From Typhlomys cinereus (lineage: Eukaryota > Chordata > Mammalia > Rodentia > Platacanthomyidae), in NCBI GenBank assembly GCA_023101885.1, contig JALPQD010000006.1, forward strand, positions 11,463,085 to 11,527,084: 64,000 nt of DNA, given 5' to 3'. A program made the translations under genes and the position numbers. The notes beneath the pieces are model-generated. The model was not told the origin of the DNA, searched no databases, and saw nothing but the letters and a program-made list of their open reading frames with translations. Below, piece by piece: positions 23,285 through 34,934 of this stretch (its first letter is position 1; each line of letters starts with the position of its first letter).

Positions 23285-23600
23285 TACATTGCATTGCTGT
23301 AACCAAAATACCTAACAATGTAAGGAAGGAAAAGTTGTTAGGGTCACAGTTTCATCCTGTCATTAGGCATAGTGAATGCCTCAATCTGTGGTGGTGTGGG
23401 CATGTGGAGGTCAAGAGTGCTGAGTCAAGAGTGCAGAGTTAGATTGGAGCCAAGAGTGGATATCATCTACAAACGCTTACCTCTAGTGACTTATTTCTAC
23501 AAGCCAAGCCTGCCCTCCTATAGGCTCCACATCTTTAAAACAGCACCAAAACAGACCACAAGTCACAACATAAGTTTTTGCAAGACATTTCACATTAAAG
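23285..23600 (-). mobile_element. LTR-like fragment (MaLR type)
   Basis: It starts like the antisense end of rodent MaLR LTRs (GCTGTAACCAAAATACCTAAC) and carries the usual middle block (CTTACCTCTAGTGACTTATT, CCACATCTTTAAAACAG). The limits are approximate. Confidence 0.45.
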
Positions 23601-23689
23601 ACATAACACCTCTTCAAAAACAATTTCACTGGGAATCAATGAAGAAGAGACAATGAGAGTGGAATAAGTAAGCTTCGTGAATTGAAGAG

Positions 23690-24095
23690 AGGCTTAGGAG
23701 ATGACTCAGTGGTTAAAGACTTTGCCTTGCAAGCAAAAGGACCTGAGATTGGATCCCGAGGTCCCATATAAAAATGACAGATGGATGTGACTGCAGCATC
23801 TAATTCCAGCCCCTGGAAGGCAGAGCCTGGAATTTTTCAGAGCAAGTTGGCTATCCAGATTAGCCTAACGGTGTGCTCTGGGTTTAACTGTTGTCGTGCT
23901 CAGGCTCATGACAAGAAGGAGGAAGAACAATTAAGGATGATTCCCAGTATCACCCTTGGGCCTCCATAGGCACAGACACCGCACTCATGTACATATACCC
24001 TCATGCACATGCACATGCGAGCCTATCCACATGAAAACACAAATACATACCCATATGCATGCACATATCTCATACACACACACACACATGAAAAA
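23690..24095 (+). repeat. B4-like composite SINE
   Basis: The tRNA head (GGCTTAGGAGATGACTCAG, TTGCCTTGCAAGCAAAAGG) is followed by a longer body shared with the copy at 41250, and by a CA-rich tail at 24005-24090. Confidence 0.75.
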
Positions 24096-25497
24096 AATGC
24101 CTGGGGTCACCAAAATTTAGCAGTATCAAGGAACAACTTTTTCCTGAGTCATTAAAGGGAATTCAGAACTGCCAGAACCTTACTTTTGCAAGATAACAAA
24201 TTTCTGTTGTATTTGGTCACCAAATGAGTGAGGGACCAAGTTACAAAACAGCTCCAGTCATCAGCATGCAGTGATGAGAATGGACAGATATAAACTTCAG
24301 AATGAACACTTATCAAATTGGGAGTCTATTGAAATTTTTCTGTTGTTATTATTTATCGCATTTACAAATCTCTGAGTGTTATTTTCTGAGATAGATTCTC
24401 AGAAATCCCCTGGTTCTATTCCCATTGTTGTGCAGTGTTCTTAGATGCATTGACAATAACCGAATTAGGTTCAGACAGGAAGATTAGTTTTCAGAGGAGG
24501 AAGTCACTATTGACCATTCTTGAAAAGAAATAAAAAATACCAGACAGAGGTCCATATCTGTATAGTCAATCTTCCTGAAATGATTCACTTCATACTTTCT
24601 GTATTTATACAAGAATGGACTTCCTTGTGGACAAACTAAGGACTTAACATACTTACAATAGTTTAGTTTCTTTATTTTGATCACTAGACTGATAGGAAAA
24701 ATGAAATCTGCATAATTTCACTTGACATTAAGGGAAGCTACATAATTATCTTTGCTCTTGCAGGCATAGTGAGCTAGTACTTTGAATCCAATTAGGCAAT
24801 CATATTAGATAGCTGTTAGGAAGTTGCAGATCAAATATAACCTGAGCTTTACTGTATTTATGGCAAAATTCCATAAGATCTCAGAAAATTGTAAGCAAAT
24901 TTTCCAAAAAAAATAATGATTTCCATGTCACTAAATTCAATGAATACTTTTTTAATCTCTTTACATATCTCAAACTAGAATCTCTTTTGTTTTTTATTAT
25001 CTTCTAGAATACTATGTACTTTATTTTTCTTTGATCTTGCCAGGCTATTCTTTCATACTTTTAAGTTTTCTAGTTCTTTGAAGTTTAGCTATAAACTAAA
25101 CAAAACCATGGTTTTGATTAATATCTATGCATTCACAACTCCAAATTTACTATTTCTAACTCAGACCACTCTTTCAGGTTACAGACTATATGTTCACATG
25201 CCTGCCAAAACAGACATTTCCGCTTGTATTATAAGCAACTCAAATTAAACAGGTCCAAAGATGAACGGTTAGTCTTTCCTTGTGTTATTCCTGATTCCCC
25301 AGTTTTCTCTATCACGGCAAATAGTTGCAATTTGTTCAAAAGACAAGTCAAAAATTCTGAAATACTGCTTAAAATGTATGACATATCCAGTTATTAAATC
25401 CTCATCGCCATAGAATTCTAAATAGAAAATAGATATGTAAACAGACAAATAAACTAATTTTTCTAGATGCTGGTGCCATTATTCCCTTGTTTCCTAC
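24096..25497. other. intergenic, no gene seen
   Basis: AT-rich sequence with no exon or clear repeat that I recognise. Confidence 0.5.
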
Positions 25498-27540
25498 TGT
25501 CATGGTTTAAATGTGATTTGTTTCCCCATAGGCTCATGTGTTTGAATCTTTAGTAGATGTTTGAGAGGGTCACAGCAACTTTAGGAAATGGAGCCTTGCT
25601 GGAGGAAGGCACGTCATAGTAGATGGGTCTTGAAGTTGGTTAGCCTTACCCTGCTTCCTCTAGCAGTCTGGTCTAGCAGTTGGCAGCTAGCTTTCTCAGC
25701 TTCCATGATGGAAATGACTTAAGCCACCTCCAGCTTCTCTGCCTGCAATGTTTTTCCTCCCTTAATGCACTGTATTTGTCTCTCTGGAATTGTAATCTAA
25801 ATGAATCTCCTTTTCTCTCCTTAATTTGCTTGAGTTTGAATAATATCTCACAGCAGCAAAAAGAGCTACTATCACAGAAATTGGTACTGAGAAATAAGGT
25901 GTTGCTGTGGGACTGAGAATCTGGTTCCAGAAAGTCGGCATTGCTGTGAAACAGAGACAACTTGCAACAGAAAAGTAGGACCATTGCTGAAATGTGGGTT
26001 ATGTGCCTTTGGGAATATTTGTTGAGAAAAATATGGAGAACTTTTGGATTTTGGACTGGGAAAGACTTCTTCTAGTAGATAGTTTTAAATGGCCATTCTT
26101 CTGAGAGTTTAGAAGAAAGAAATGCTGTGAGAGATATAGACAGTGAAAACCCAGCTTAAAATGGTCCAGAGGGAAACAGAGAGTATATTGGAAACTTTCC
26201 TGATGGCACATGGAAATTTTTGCCCATGTCCTAAAAGTTTTCCTGAAGTTAAAGTTAAGTGTTTGGTGGAGGAAGTTTCAAGGCAATGGAGTCTTGGCAG
26301 TGTGACATAGCTACTTTTTAAAACTTTTGCTCAGAGTTATGATGAAAAAGAAAAGGGAACTGGGCCAAAAGAAATGAAAACTGTTAGGTTAAATAAGAAA
26401 AAAATGTGATGGAAAACTCGAAGAGTTGAACTGGATGAATATAGCAAAACTGTGGCTATTGTTACAGAGATTAGCTCCATTAATGAATCAGCCTGTTCTT
26501 CATTGGGATAACAAGCCACACCCTGAGAGAAAAAATCTCCACCCTTAAGAATGCAAATTCCTTTGAAAGCAAAGAGCTGAGAGGCAGAGTTTTAAGGGAG
26601 TTGCCTGTTCCTCCTCTGAAAGGACTGCCCAAGAGAGGTTCTGCCCAATGTAGATATTTTTCCTTATGTTAGCACAAAGAAGCTGAACCCAACTTGATCC
26701 AAGGGGCGACCATCTTCACTTGGAGGTTATAGCAGAACTTGGCAACGTCATCTATGTGGAATTGGATTTATAGGCATTAAAGGTTCAGGAGTAAGGAGGT
26801 TGTTGATCCCTTCTATGAGATTTCATAGAGTGACTGAATCCAGGCAGTATGTGACAGGATTGAAAATTCTGCAAAGAAATCCAAGAAGGGCATTTTGTGC
26901 TGTGTAGTTGAAGTCTGACTTGCCACTGAGAAATCAAGTTGTTAGAGAATCAAGAACCAGTGTGGGACATCATGATAGGAGTCAACTCTTATAGCTGCAC
27001 CAGAAAGGTAAAACTGAAGCCCTTTGGAACTGAGACGATTTTTAACAGTAGGTTCATATGCTGGATTTGGATTTAGAGTTTGTGAGTTTATTTTCAGTCT
27101 TATTGCAGACTCATCTTTTTTGGACATGCTCCCATTCCTCCTTTTTGGAATGGGAATGTTTATTCTGTGCCATGGAAATATATAACTTGTCTTTTCATTT
27201 TACAAAGGCTCTGGACTTCAGATATTTGAAATCTGTTGGGACTGATGTAGTCTTGGAGACTTTTAAAATTGGACTAAGTGTGGTTGTCATCATGAGGTGG
27301 CCATGAGCCTATGGGAGTTGGGGTGGGGTATCATGTTTGGGTATAGGTTGTCCCCTACAAGTTCATGTGTTTGAATCCTTACTTGATGTTTGGGAGTAGG
27401 TCATGGCAACTTTAGAAGGTAAAAGCTTGCTAGAGGAAGAAAAGTCACAGGAGGATTATCAGTCTGTTTTAGCAGTTGTCAGCTTGCTGTCTTGGCCTCT
27501 ATTATGTATGTGATTTAAATTACCTCTAATTTCTTCCAAC
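25498..27540 (+). mobile_element. ERVL-MaLR element with 5' LTR, internal region and truncated 3' LTR
   Basis: The 5' LTR (25498-25876) begins TGTCATGGTTTAAATGTG and ends CTACTATCACA. It is followed by GAAATTGGTACTGAG, which fits the leucine-tRNA-type primer site region of MaLR elements. The internal part (about 25877-27328) has no long open frame, as is normal for these non-autonomous elements. The 3' LTR starts near 27329 (its TG now TA), repeats the first roughly 200 bases of the 5' LTR (GTTGTCCCCTACAAGTTCAT, GTGTTTGAATCC), and is cut off by about 27540. It is an old, dead copy. Confidence 0.8.
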
Positions 27541-27609
27541 AAAATGACTAATTAGCTGTGTGATTTGCTTTAAAAAGTTTAACAACTATTCTTCACACAT
27601 AACAGAAGA

Positions 27610-27882
27610 AACATTTTTAAAATATTTTATTTACTTGCAGACAGCAAAACGGAGAGGGACAGAGACAGAGAGTAAAAGACAGAGACAGAGACAGAGGCAG
27701 AGAGACAGAGAGGGAGAGAGAGAGAGACAGAGAGGGAGAGACAAAGACAGAGAGAGACAGAAAATGAAAGGACATTTGAAAGTCAGTTCTGTCCTACCAT
27801 GTGGACTCTGAGGATTGAAATTCAAATTGCCAAATTTGTGAGCAGGTTTCTTTACCCACTAAACCAGTTTACCAACCCAGGA
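27610..27882 (-). repeat. tRNA-derived SINE with an expanded purine microsatellite
   Basis: On the - strand the head lies near 27882 (GGGTTGGTAAACTGG), and the tail region holds an (ACAGAG)n/(AGAG)n tract at 27648-27765 before TTATTTACTTG at the other end. Confidence 0.65.
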
Positions 27883-28046
27883 TTTTTTTTTTTTTTTTGG
27901 TATAATAATGTGTCTCCAGAACCAAACCTCATACTTTACACAGAGTAGTGTTCAATAAGTAATTACCAAATATAAGGCTAAATGTTGACAGTCAACATAA
28001 GGATGCATAGGCTTCATTACAATTTTAAATATGTTGTAACTTTTTT

Positions 28047-28077
28047 TATTATTTATTCAATTGTGCATGTATACATG

Positions 28078-28138
<61 letters not shown>

Positions 28139-28344
28139 ACAAACAAATTCAGGAACCACCATGGACGCCTCCATCTCCTCCTTGTTTACTCTGCCCCGGG
28201 ATTCACAGGCTCCACCCTACCAGGACCAGAAGCGCAGACTGCCCCAGCTTCCACTCGGCGTTTATATGTGGGGTCTAGGATCTGAACTCAGGACCTTCCG
28301 CCTGCAAGGCAGAGGCTTAACCCCTGAGCCACCTCTCCAGCTCC
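28047..28344 (-). repeat. DIP-like B2-superfamily SINE
   Basis: On the - strand it begins AGCTGGAGAGGTGGCTCAGG with a tRNA-like head, has a GC-rich body (GGTCCTGGTAGGGTGGAG), then a (CA)n block, and ends CACAATTGAATAAATAATAA. A 17-bp duplication, TATGTTGTAACTTTTTT, flanks it at 28030-28046 and 28345-28361. Its (TG)n block is 28076-28132. Confidence 0.9.
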
Positions 28345-28361
28345 TATGTTGTAACTTTTTT

Positions 28362-30131
28362 GACATTGGGACTTAAATAATTTGGCTCATGGTACTGCAA
28401 GAAGGCATATTAAATAAAATGAAATTTAGCTAACGTGTGCTTTAAAATAGGCTAACTAATGGAACTAATGTGGCTTCTGCTTCTGTAACCCAGCTTGCTG
28501 AATTTGGCTTTAGAAAGAAAAAGTGCTAAATTGTTTATTCGGGTCCATGGTACCTGAAAGGAGGACTAATAGAACACAAAGAGTAATTTAAATATTAACT
28601 TTTAACCTGGCTTTCTGCTTCTGTACCTTGGCTTGCTTACACAGCATAGAGAAAAAAAAAACAAAAAACAAAAAAACTACTACTTCTAATCTAAACAGGA
28701 GACAATAGCTGTACCTGGATATGTGCTGAGCACAAAATTAAAAATAGACCAATTGTGACTGGGAATTTATTGCTAAAGTTCATCCCACCACCAGGAACTG
28801 AGGGAACTGGCATACTATATCCACAAGGTATACAGAGAGGGGCAAGTGAGGACTTACCAGATTGCAAGTCTGTCCAAGTATGATGAAATACACCAAACTA
28901 CTGACAAAATCCCCTCTATCTTATCCACCTACTCAGGGAAAAAAAAAAAATATCCATTCACTTGGGCTGGGTCTTCCCACATCATTTAGATACTCTTTTG
29001 CTAAAACTCAGCTTTCAATTGTCAGGTTGACATTTATATAGCTAACTCGCGTAGCTAAGGACATAACATATCCTTCAAAGGCATGCCTAGAGAAAGGCAT
29101 TCTCTAATTAGGCCTATTGAACTATGAACTCATTAATGAGGAATTCATTGATAAGGTTTGCATGCTTATGAGCCAATCACCTTTCAAGAGGGTTACTTTT
29201 AGAGAAGTGAAACACTTTTAGAGAAGTGAAACACTTTTATCCAAATACCATAACGATATCTATCCAGAATATTTAGTACCATTGCCTGAAGTTGACCTCA
29301 CTATAGAGAGCTGATGATTTAAAGTTGACTATGCAGCACAAGAGCATCTAGGCTCCTATTAAAGCATTGGTCAAGAGACAATCACAGAAAACAAACTTCT
29401 ACTCCATGTTTTTTGCTCTCTCCTGGTTGCTTTTTGAGCCACTTTGCAGAACTATTTTGAGACCAGTTCTTTTTGGAATTGTCATTACTACAAAGTGATT
29501 ATGGGATCAACTTTTAGAAGACAACTGCAAAATAAAATAGGTGCTTTCAAGAAAAGAGAGCAGAAGAATATTTTTACACATAGCCATAAGCTATGTACTG
29601 TATTATTGCCTTATTACAGTATTTTTGCAATGAATACATGAGGTCTTGTCATTATTTACAATTTACAGGTAAAAAACCTAAATATCAAGTGGATTAAATG
29701 AATGTTTTTCTGAACCTTCATAGTTGGAGTTAATGTAACTCACATTGTGTTTTCTTTTCTTTTTCTTTCCTGCTTGTTCTTTTGTGGTAGCACAATAAAG
29801 AGACCACAGTTGCAGAAGATTATTTCAGAGAAAGGCATCTTGGGGCCACTGCTTCCCAGAATAATCATTGATTTGTTTTCCTGTATGGTGTACTTTTTCT
29901 CATCTTTTCCATATTCTCTCTCTCTCTCTCTCTTTCTCTCTCTTTCTTTCTTTCTCTAATATCCAGACTCTACCTGGCACCATAGACTTTCATGAGGAAG
30001 GACTTAGTTCCTTCAACAACTTCCAAAGAATTTCAGAGATGCTGACTATTCTCCTCTGGACTTACTGAAAGATAATGTACACCAAGTTTTGGAATCTGGA
30101 AAATGTGAGATAGAACATTAACTTTGCTCAT
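28362..30131. other. intergenic with LTR scraps
   Basis: No gene is seen. The block 28970-29190 has MaLR-like antisense motifs (CAATTGTCAGGTTGACA, AAAGGCATGCCTAGAGAAA). A 19-base unit, ACTTTTAGAGAAGTGAAAC, is repeated twice at about 29196-29234. A (TC)n run lies at 29915-29957. Confidence 0.5.
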
Positions 30132-30892
30132 TGTCATGGTTTGAAATGTGTCCCTCACAGACTCAAGTGTTTGGAAAGTCATGGCACCTTGTATTAGTCG
30201 GGGTTCTCTGAAGAAACAGAATCTACAGAATGTAATATGTATAAATAAGTTTATTAAAAAATAATTCACAATAAAAACAGTGTCCTTCAAGGCAGTCCCC
30301 CACAGCAGCCTCTTTCCTGGCTGGAATGTTCCACAGAGCCTAAAGATCCCAAGAAGGTCTCAAGCCTTTGCTCCTCCGGAGGGTTGAAGATGCTGGGTTC
30401 TGACGTCGGCAATGAACAGCAAACAGCAGCAAGGCCTAGAGACCAGGCTCCAAAGGCAGCGGGAAGAGTAACAACATGATGGAAAAGGTGAAGCTCCAAG
30501 TCAGACAAGGATGGAGGCAGCAGCAGCAGCAACAACAAAGAAGGCCATGATGCTCTAGAGGCGAACAACGTGCACGTAGAGTGGACTCCACAGCAAGTCG
30601 ACACTGGATTGACTCCTCCTTGCACCTCCTATTATCCGGTCCACCACTGGAAAGTACCACCCACTATGGGCTGGGTTCTCCACCATAATCAGTCAAGTAT
30701 CTACAGGCTTGCTTAGGGGCCATTCTAACCCTTAACCTTCTACAGCTGGCCCCATACAGTCTGCAACTGTCAAGTTGACACCAAAATGCAACCATAACAC
30801 ACCTTTAGGAACTATAAGCTGAATAAATCTTTTCTCCCTTAAATTGCTTGACTTTGGGTGTTCTCTCACAGCAACACAGAGTAACCAGTAGA
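30132..30892 (+). mobile_element. MaLR-type LTR interrupted by a second LTR
   Basis: The left piece (30132-30189) begins TGTCATGGTTTGAAATGTG. The right piece (30805-30892) carries GCTGAATAAATCTTTTCTCC and ends AGTAACCAGTAGA, one base off the usual CA end. The 5-base duplication CTCAT flanks it at 30127-30131 and 30893-30897. A second LTR sits at 30190-30799 with its own duplication. Confidence 0.85.
30190..30799. mobile_element. ORR1-like MaLR solo LTR, nested
   Basis: It begins TGTATTAGTCGGGGTTCTCT, the start I associate with ORR1-type LTRs, and ends AACCATAACA. A perfect 5-bp duplication, CACCT, flanks it at 30185-30189 and 30800-30804. Length is 610 bases. Open frames on the - strand (30287-30660) come from its CAG-rich middle and are not genes. 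Confidence 0.85.
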
Positions 30893-31175
30893 CTCATCAT
30901 TGCTCCAGTAACCTTGAACACATTTCTTTGTTTTGTTTTCAGTCTTGAGTTCATTACCTAGAGGAAAAATGTATTATGTCCTGCCTCCAACAAAAACAGC
31001 CTTTATATTGGCTGCAATTAATTTGATAGAGAAAGGCATGCCAGCAGGATAGCAAAAGAAAAAATAGATAGAAAAACTAAAACTATCGCCTAGACTCTAG
31101 ATACCAAATTCTCTACAAGAAAAGTATTCTAGAAGACTTATAAATTTATAGGAAACTGAATTACAAAAGTTTTTT

Positions 31176-31204
31176 AATATTTTATTTATTTCCTCTGTGT
31201 GTGT

Positions 31205-31251
<47 letters not shown>

Positions 31252-31440
31252 CTTTGATCATCCTGGATTGTTTCTACCTCCTTCTTGCTTTACTCTGAGA
31301 TTTCCCAGGCTCTATCTACCACAGCCAGAAGTACAGGCCATGGCCTTTTCTGCCCTGTGTTTTTACATAGTACCTAGATCCAAACTTAGGACCTTCTGCT
31401 CGTGAGGCAGAGTCTTAACCCCTAAGCCATCTCTCCAACC
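31176..31440 (-). repeat. DIP-like SINE
   Basis: The head on the - strand is GGGTTGGAGAGATGGCTTAG, followed by a (TG)n block at 31192-31249 and an AT-rich end. The duplication CAAAAGTTTTTT lies at 31164-31175 and 31441-31452. Confidence 0.85.
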
Positions 31441-31589
31441 CAAAAGTTTTTTTTTCTTTTTAACTTAAGAAGAAAGATTAGCTTGACTCATGGTGCCATT
31501 GTTTCAGTGCCTACTGTGAAGCAGAATACTGTGGCAGAAGGGTGTGATAGAACAGGGGTGTTCTCTATGACGACCCGGAAGTAGAGAGG

Positions 31590-31750
31590 GTGAGGCTAAG
31601 TACACAGTATACCTTCAGAGGCATGCCCTTCGTGGCCGCCTCCCTCTAACTAGGCCCATCCAGCTATGAATTCATTGGTGTGTTCACAGTCTGGACTCAT
31701 GGGCCAATAAGCTTTCAGGATCTAGGGGATTAAAGCTGACCACTTCAAAC
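31590..31750 (-). mobile_element. LTR-like fragment (MaLR type)
   Basis: It contains CAGAGGCATGCCCTTCGTGG, AACTAGGCCCATCCAGCTAT and GAATTCATTGGTGTG, in the order seen in antisense MaLR LTRs. The limits are uncertain. Confidence 0.45.
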
Positions 31751-31916
31751 AGTTTGCTGTGCCCATTTCAGTGCCCCCATTCTGTGGTTGGGGCACTGTA
31801 TTCTACTTTGATGTGCCAAGAGGCAGGAACGGAGTGCTGATCTCTATCCTTTACTGTGCCCAGTCTGACAGGACTACAAGAACCTGGCAGAGGAGAGGGT
31901 TCAAAATGATATTTGG

Positions 31917-32053
31917 ACAGAAAAAGGATCTCTCTATGGAGCCTAGGGTGGCTTGAAGTCACTGTGAAACTTAAGCTGACTTTGAGCTTACTGTGCTCCT
32001 TTGTCACTTCCTGAGTGCTGGTAATTACAGGTGTACCCCACCACACCCAGCTT
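31917..32053 (-). repeat. B1 SINE
   Basis: The antisense order is GGATCTCTCTATGGAGCC, then GAGTGCTGGTAATTACAGG, then CCACCACACCCAGCTT. These are the B1 landmarks reversed. Confidence 0.85.
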
Positions 32054-34934
32054 CTGGAAAGAAGATTTCTTAATCACTACATGTAGAGTTCATCATCTGT
32101 GAGGACCTTATTCCTCTCCTTTAATGTGTTCTTCCAGGAATGAGAGTCTAGTCTAGAAATAAAAGCTTTTACTTAGAAGTTACTAACAGGGGACACTCCT
32201 TCGTGACTTGTGGACATTGTTTGTTCATAAGAAAAACTCTCCAGGTCTTTGATTACAAGTGCAATAATTATTGGTCTGACTAATACTGCAGTAACTACAA
32301 AATAAAAGTTGTTTTTCAAAAAAGTCTCTGCACAGAAAGATCTCGAGTACCCTGTGGCTCTTGGCAAAGTTCACTCAGAATTTCCTTGGTGTCGTGTTCT
32401 GCTGGAGTGTGTATAATTCTATGCACAGCTGTGGTCCTGACATTTGACTTCCCTCTGAACCCTGCAAATCCACCGCATTCACATGCATGTCTCCTATGAG
32501 GAATGGAGTCATGTAGAGAGCATGAGGCAAGGCGAGAGGGAGACATGAAGAAGGTCCAGGCGAGAGGGAGACAGGAAGAAGGTCTGGGTTTTCCCTTCTC
32601 ATGGGTTCTGCTGGGTCATGAGCCCAGTTCTGTGCCTACTTCTATGTGGGAAAAGCTTACTTATGTACATGTATTGATAGCCTTGTAGTTTTCACCTCTT
32701 CACCCCTTAATTGGTTTCCTTTCCTCTATAATCCATCAAAGTGAAACTAGAAGAGGTTCAGAGGAAGGCAGAAATCCCAGAGACTCATACCCATAATCTG
32801 GGTTTAATGAAATATGAATTGTTCCTAATGAAGAAAGAAAAAGGAAAACAAATTTATTAATGACCCACTATGATAGCCAGAGCTCACCTTTGCTGTAAAG
32901 AATCTCTCTTCACTTCATCTCTGCTAAGGAAGTGCAAACAAGACCAAAAGAGACCACATCTTCTAGAGGCTTTTGGCTTGCTTCTTTTCTTATTTGTCTT
33001 TGACCCAAGGACCCCACAGACGATCATTTCTAAAACCACTGTTGCCAGGATACTGAGAGTTATTTTCCTGGCACTTAGCCTGCAAGGGAGTCTTAGGAAA
33101 CACCAATTCCCATTCTGCCATTGAGTACAGCAAATTCTAACAACACTAAGATGTTACTTTCAACTGATGTTTTTGTTTTTAAATATGAGATACTGAAAAC
33201 AGCTTATTAACTGAGTAGACATCAAAAAATGGTCATGAATAACCTCAACCACTAGCAGATATTTTATTTGACTTACAAAGTGTTAGATTAAAATTGGGAA
33301 ATTTCTTATAAAAGTACAAATTTCCAGTTCTGCTTTTTTTTTTTTTTTTTTTTAATTCTGATCTGTCCATGTTTGGCTATGGGCCTAACTCCTACCCACA
33401 CTTCCGTTTCCTTTCAGCAGTCCATAATGCCTACTTCACTAGAACCCACCACGTGGTGTCGAGGTGAATTTACTTCTGTCACTCTGCAGCACAGAGATTA
33501 AATTTGCACCTTGTGATCCAAAGCAGTTAGCACACATCTGGATTTCAGGTGCCCTCTCTCATAGGAAACTTCCTCTGAGACCTACTCCACACTTTCCCAG
33601 GCCTTGAAGCCCCTCTCCAAGGTCCCCCCTGTCCTTCTCTTGAACTCGTTCCCCCTTCCTTCCCAGCCCCTTAAAGAATCTTCAAAGTAGCTTCAGTGTT
33701 TCTAACTCCTTAACACATCTACCTCCACGAAGATGATTGACAGGCTAACCAGGTCCTCCTCAGCGAGGTATAAACTTCTCTTGACAGATCCTATGGGAAT
33801 TTCTTACAAAGACATTTAGCTTGCCACATTTAGGATCAAGTCTACTCTATCTTGCGATTTTGGAGGACTAATTTCGAAGATAGTTAAGCATCCAGTGCCA
33901 TGTGAACAAAGTATTTTTTTTCTTAAGATCCAGGAAATGTTACAGTTGAAATGTGTTAATTTCCAGAGAAAATGACAGAGCACAATTTGTGTAAACCAGT
34001 TCCGTGTGGGGCTCCCCCTAAGGATTAACATCTTCACAGCAGATGTTCTCTGTTTATGTGAACACGTGCGTTCTGCTCCCTCATCAAGCACAAGCCGAGG
34101 GTCCTCTTCTGCAACCCCTTTTCAGCCTTCTTCGGAGAGTGCCACAGTGCTTTTTTATAGTTGTATTTTACTGTTTTATTGGGTAGGATTTACATGCTTA
34201 TTTTCTTCCGTGGCCTGTGCAGCAGAATCTCCACATTCTTTTTTTTTTTTTCAATGTGGTAGGAAAGATATAGTTTATAAATGTTTCTGTGACAAAAGCA
34301 AATCTATTTAAATGCCATTTAACATATGGCATTTTCATCAAGACATCAGAAGTCATATAACTTTCTTTCTTTTAAATCCCTGGCAGATGTCAAAACTGGG
34401 CACAGAGGTGGTACTTAATAAATGTAGATGAAAGTTGCTTCATATATTGGGTCCATGCATGAATTTAAATTATTTCTACTTGTTACATTAGAAAAATAGT
34501 AACTCTGAGTCATGTAACAAGGGCATGCAAATTCAAGAAATGCTCACATATATGTGCTCTGAGTCATAACCTAGTACATATTCCTTCTTCTGGTTTATGT
34601 GACAGAACACAAAGTAATAACTTAAAGGGTAGCTGAGCTATTTAATATCTAGGAACTTAGCAGACATGTTATATGTATTTCATTAGTTCAGGAGAGGGGA
34701 TTAAAAACTCAAATATGCACGCCCTTTTGTCTGTTTTGAATTATAGTCATGTTTTAGCCTATGCATTTCTTTAGGAAATGTTCAAATTGTGTATATATCT
34801 TCCTGATACCGGTTGATTATATAAACAATCACCTTTGAAAAGATGTTACTGATGAATAGACAGATGGCTGAGAGCAATACAGAAAAGTCCCTTCCTCTTT
34901 CGTTGCTAGGATGTGGTTATGCTTGTCTCCTAGA
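32054..34934. other. intergenic, no gene seen
   Basis: A 28-base unit (GGCGAGAGGGAGACATGAAG...) is present twice at 32531-32586. A T-run at 33334-33353 could mark the tail of a - strand retro-insertion, but I do not recognise the adjoining sequence. The open frames at 34006-34311 and 32316-32546 have no recognisable domains. Confidence 0.5.

Noticed and set aside
27560..27825. Arg/Glu-rich (+) and Ser/Leu-rich (-) open frames
   Set aside because: They are translations of an (ACAGAG)n/(AG)n microsatellite inside a SINE.
28061..28376. Cys-Val repeat 'proteins' at 28061, 41537, 50332 and 59892
   Set aside because: They are (TG)n or (CA)n blocks of the DIP-like SINE read in frame.
30287..30660. 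Open frames of 112 and 74 codons on the - strand
   Set aside because: They fall wholly inside an ORR1-like LTR with a CAG-rich patch.
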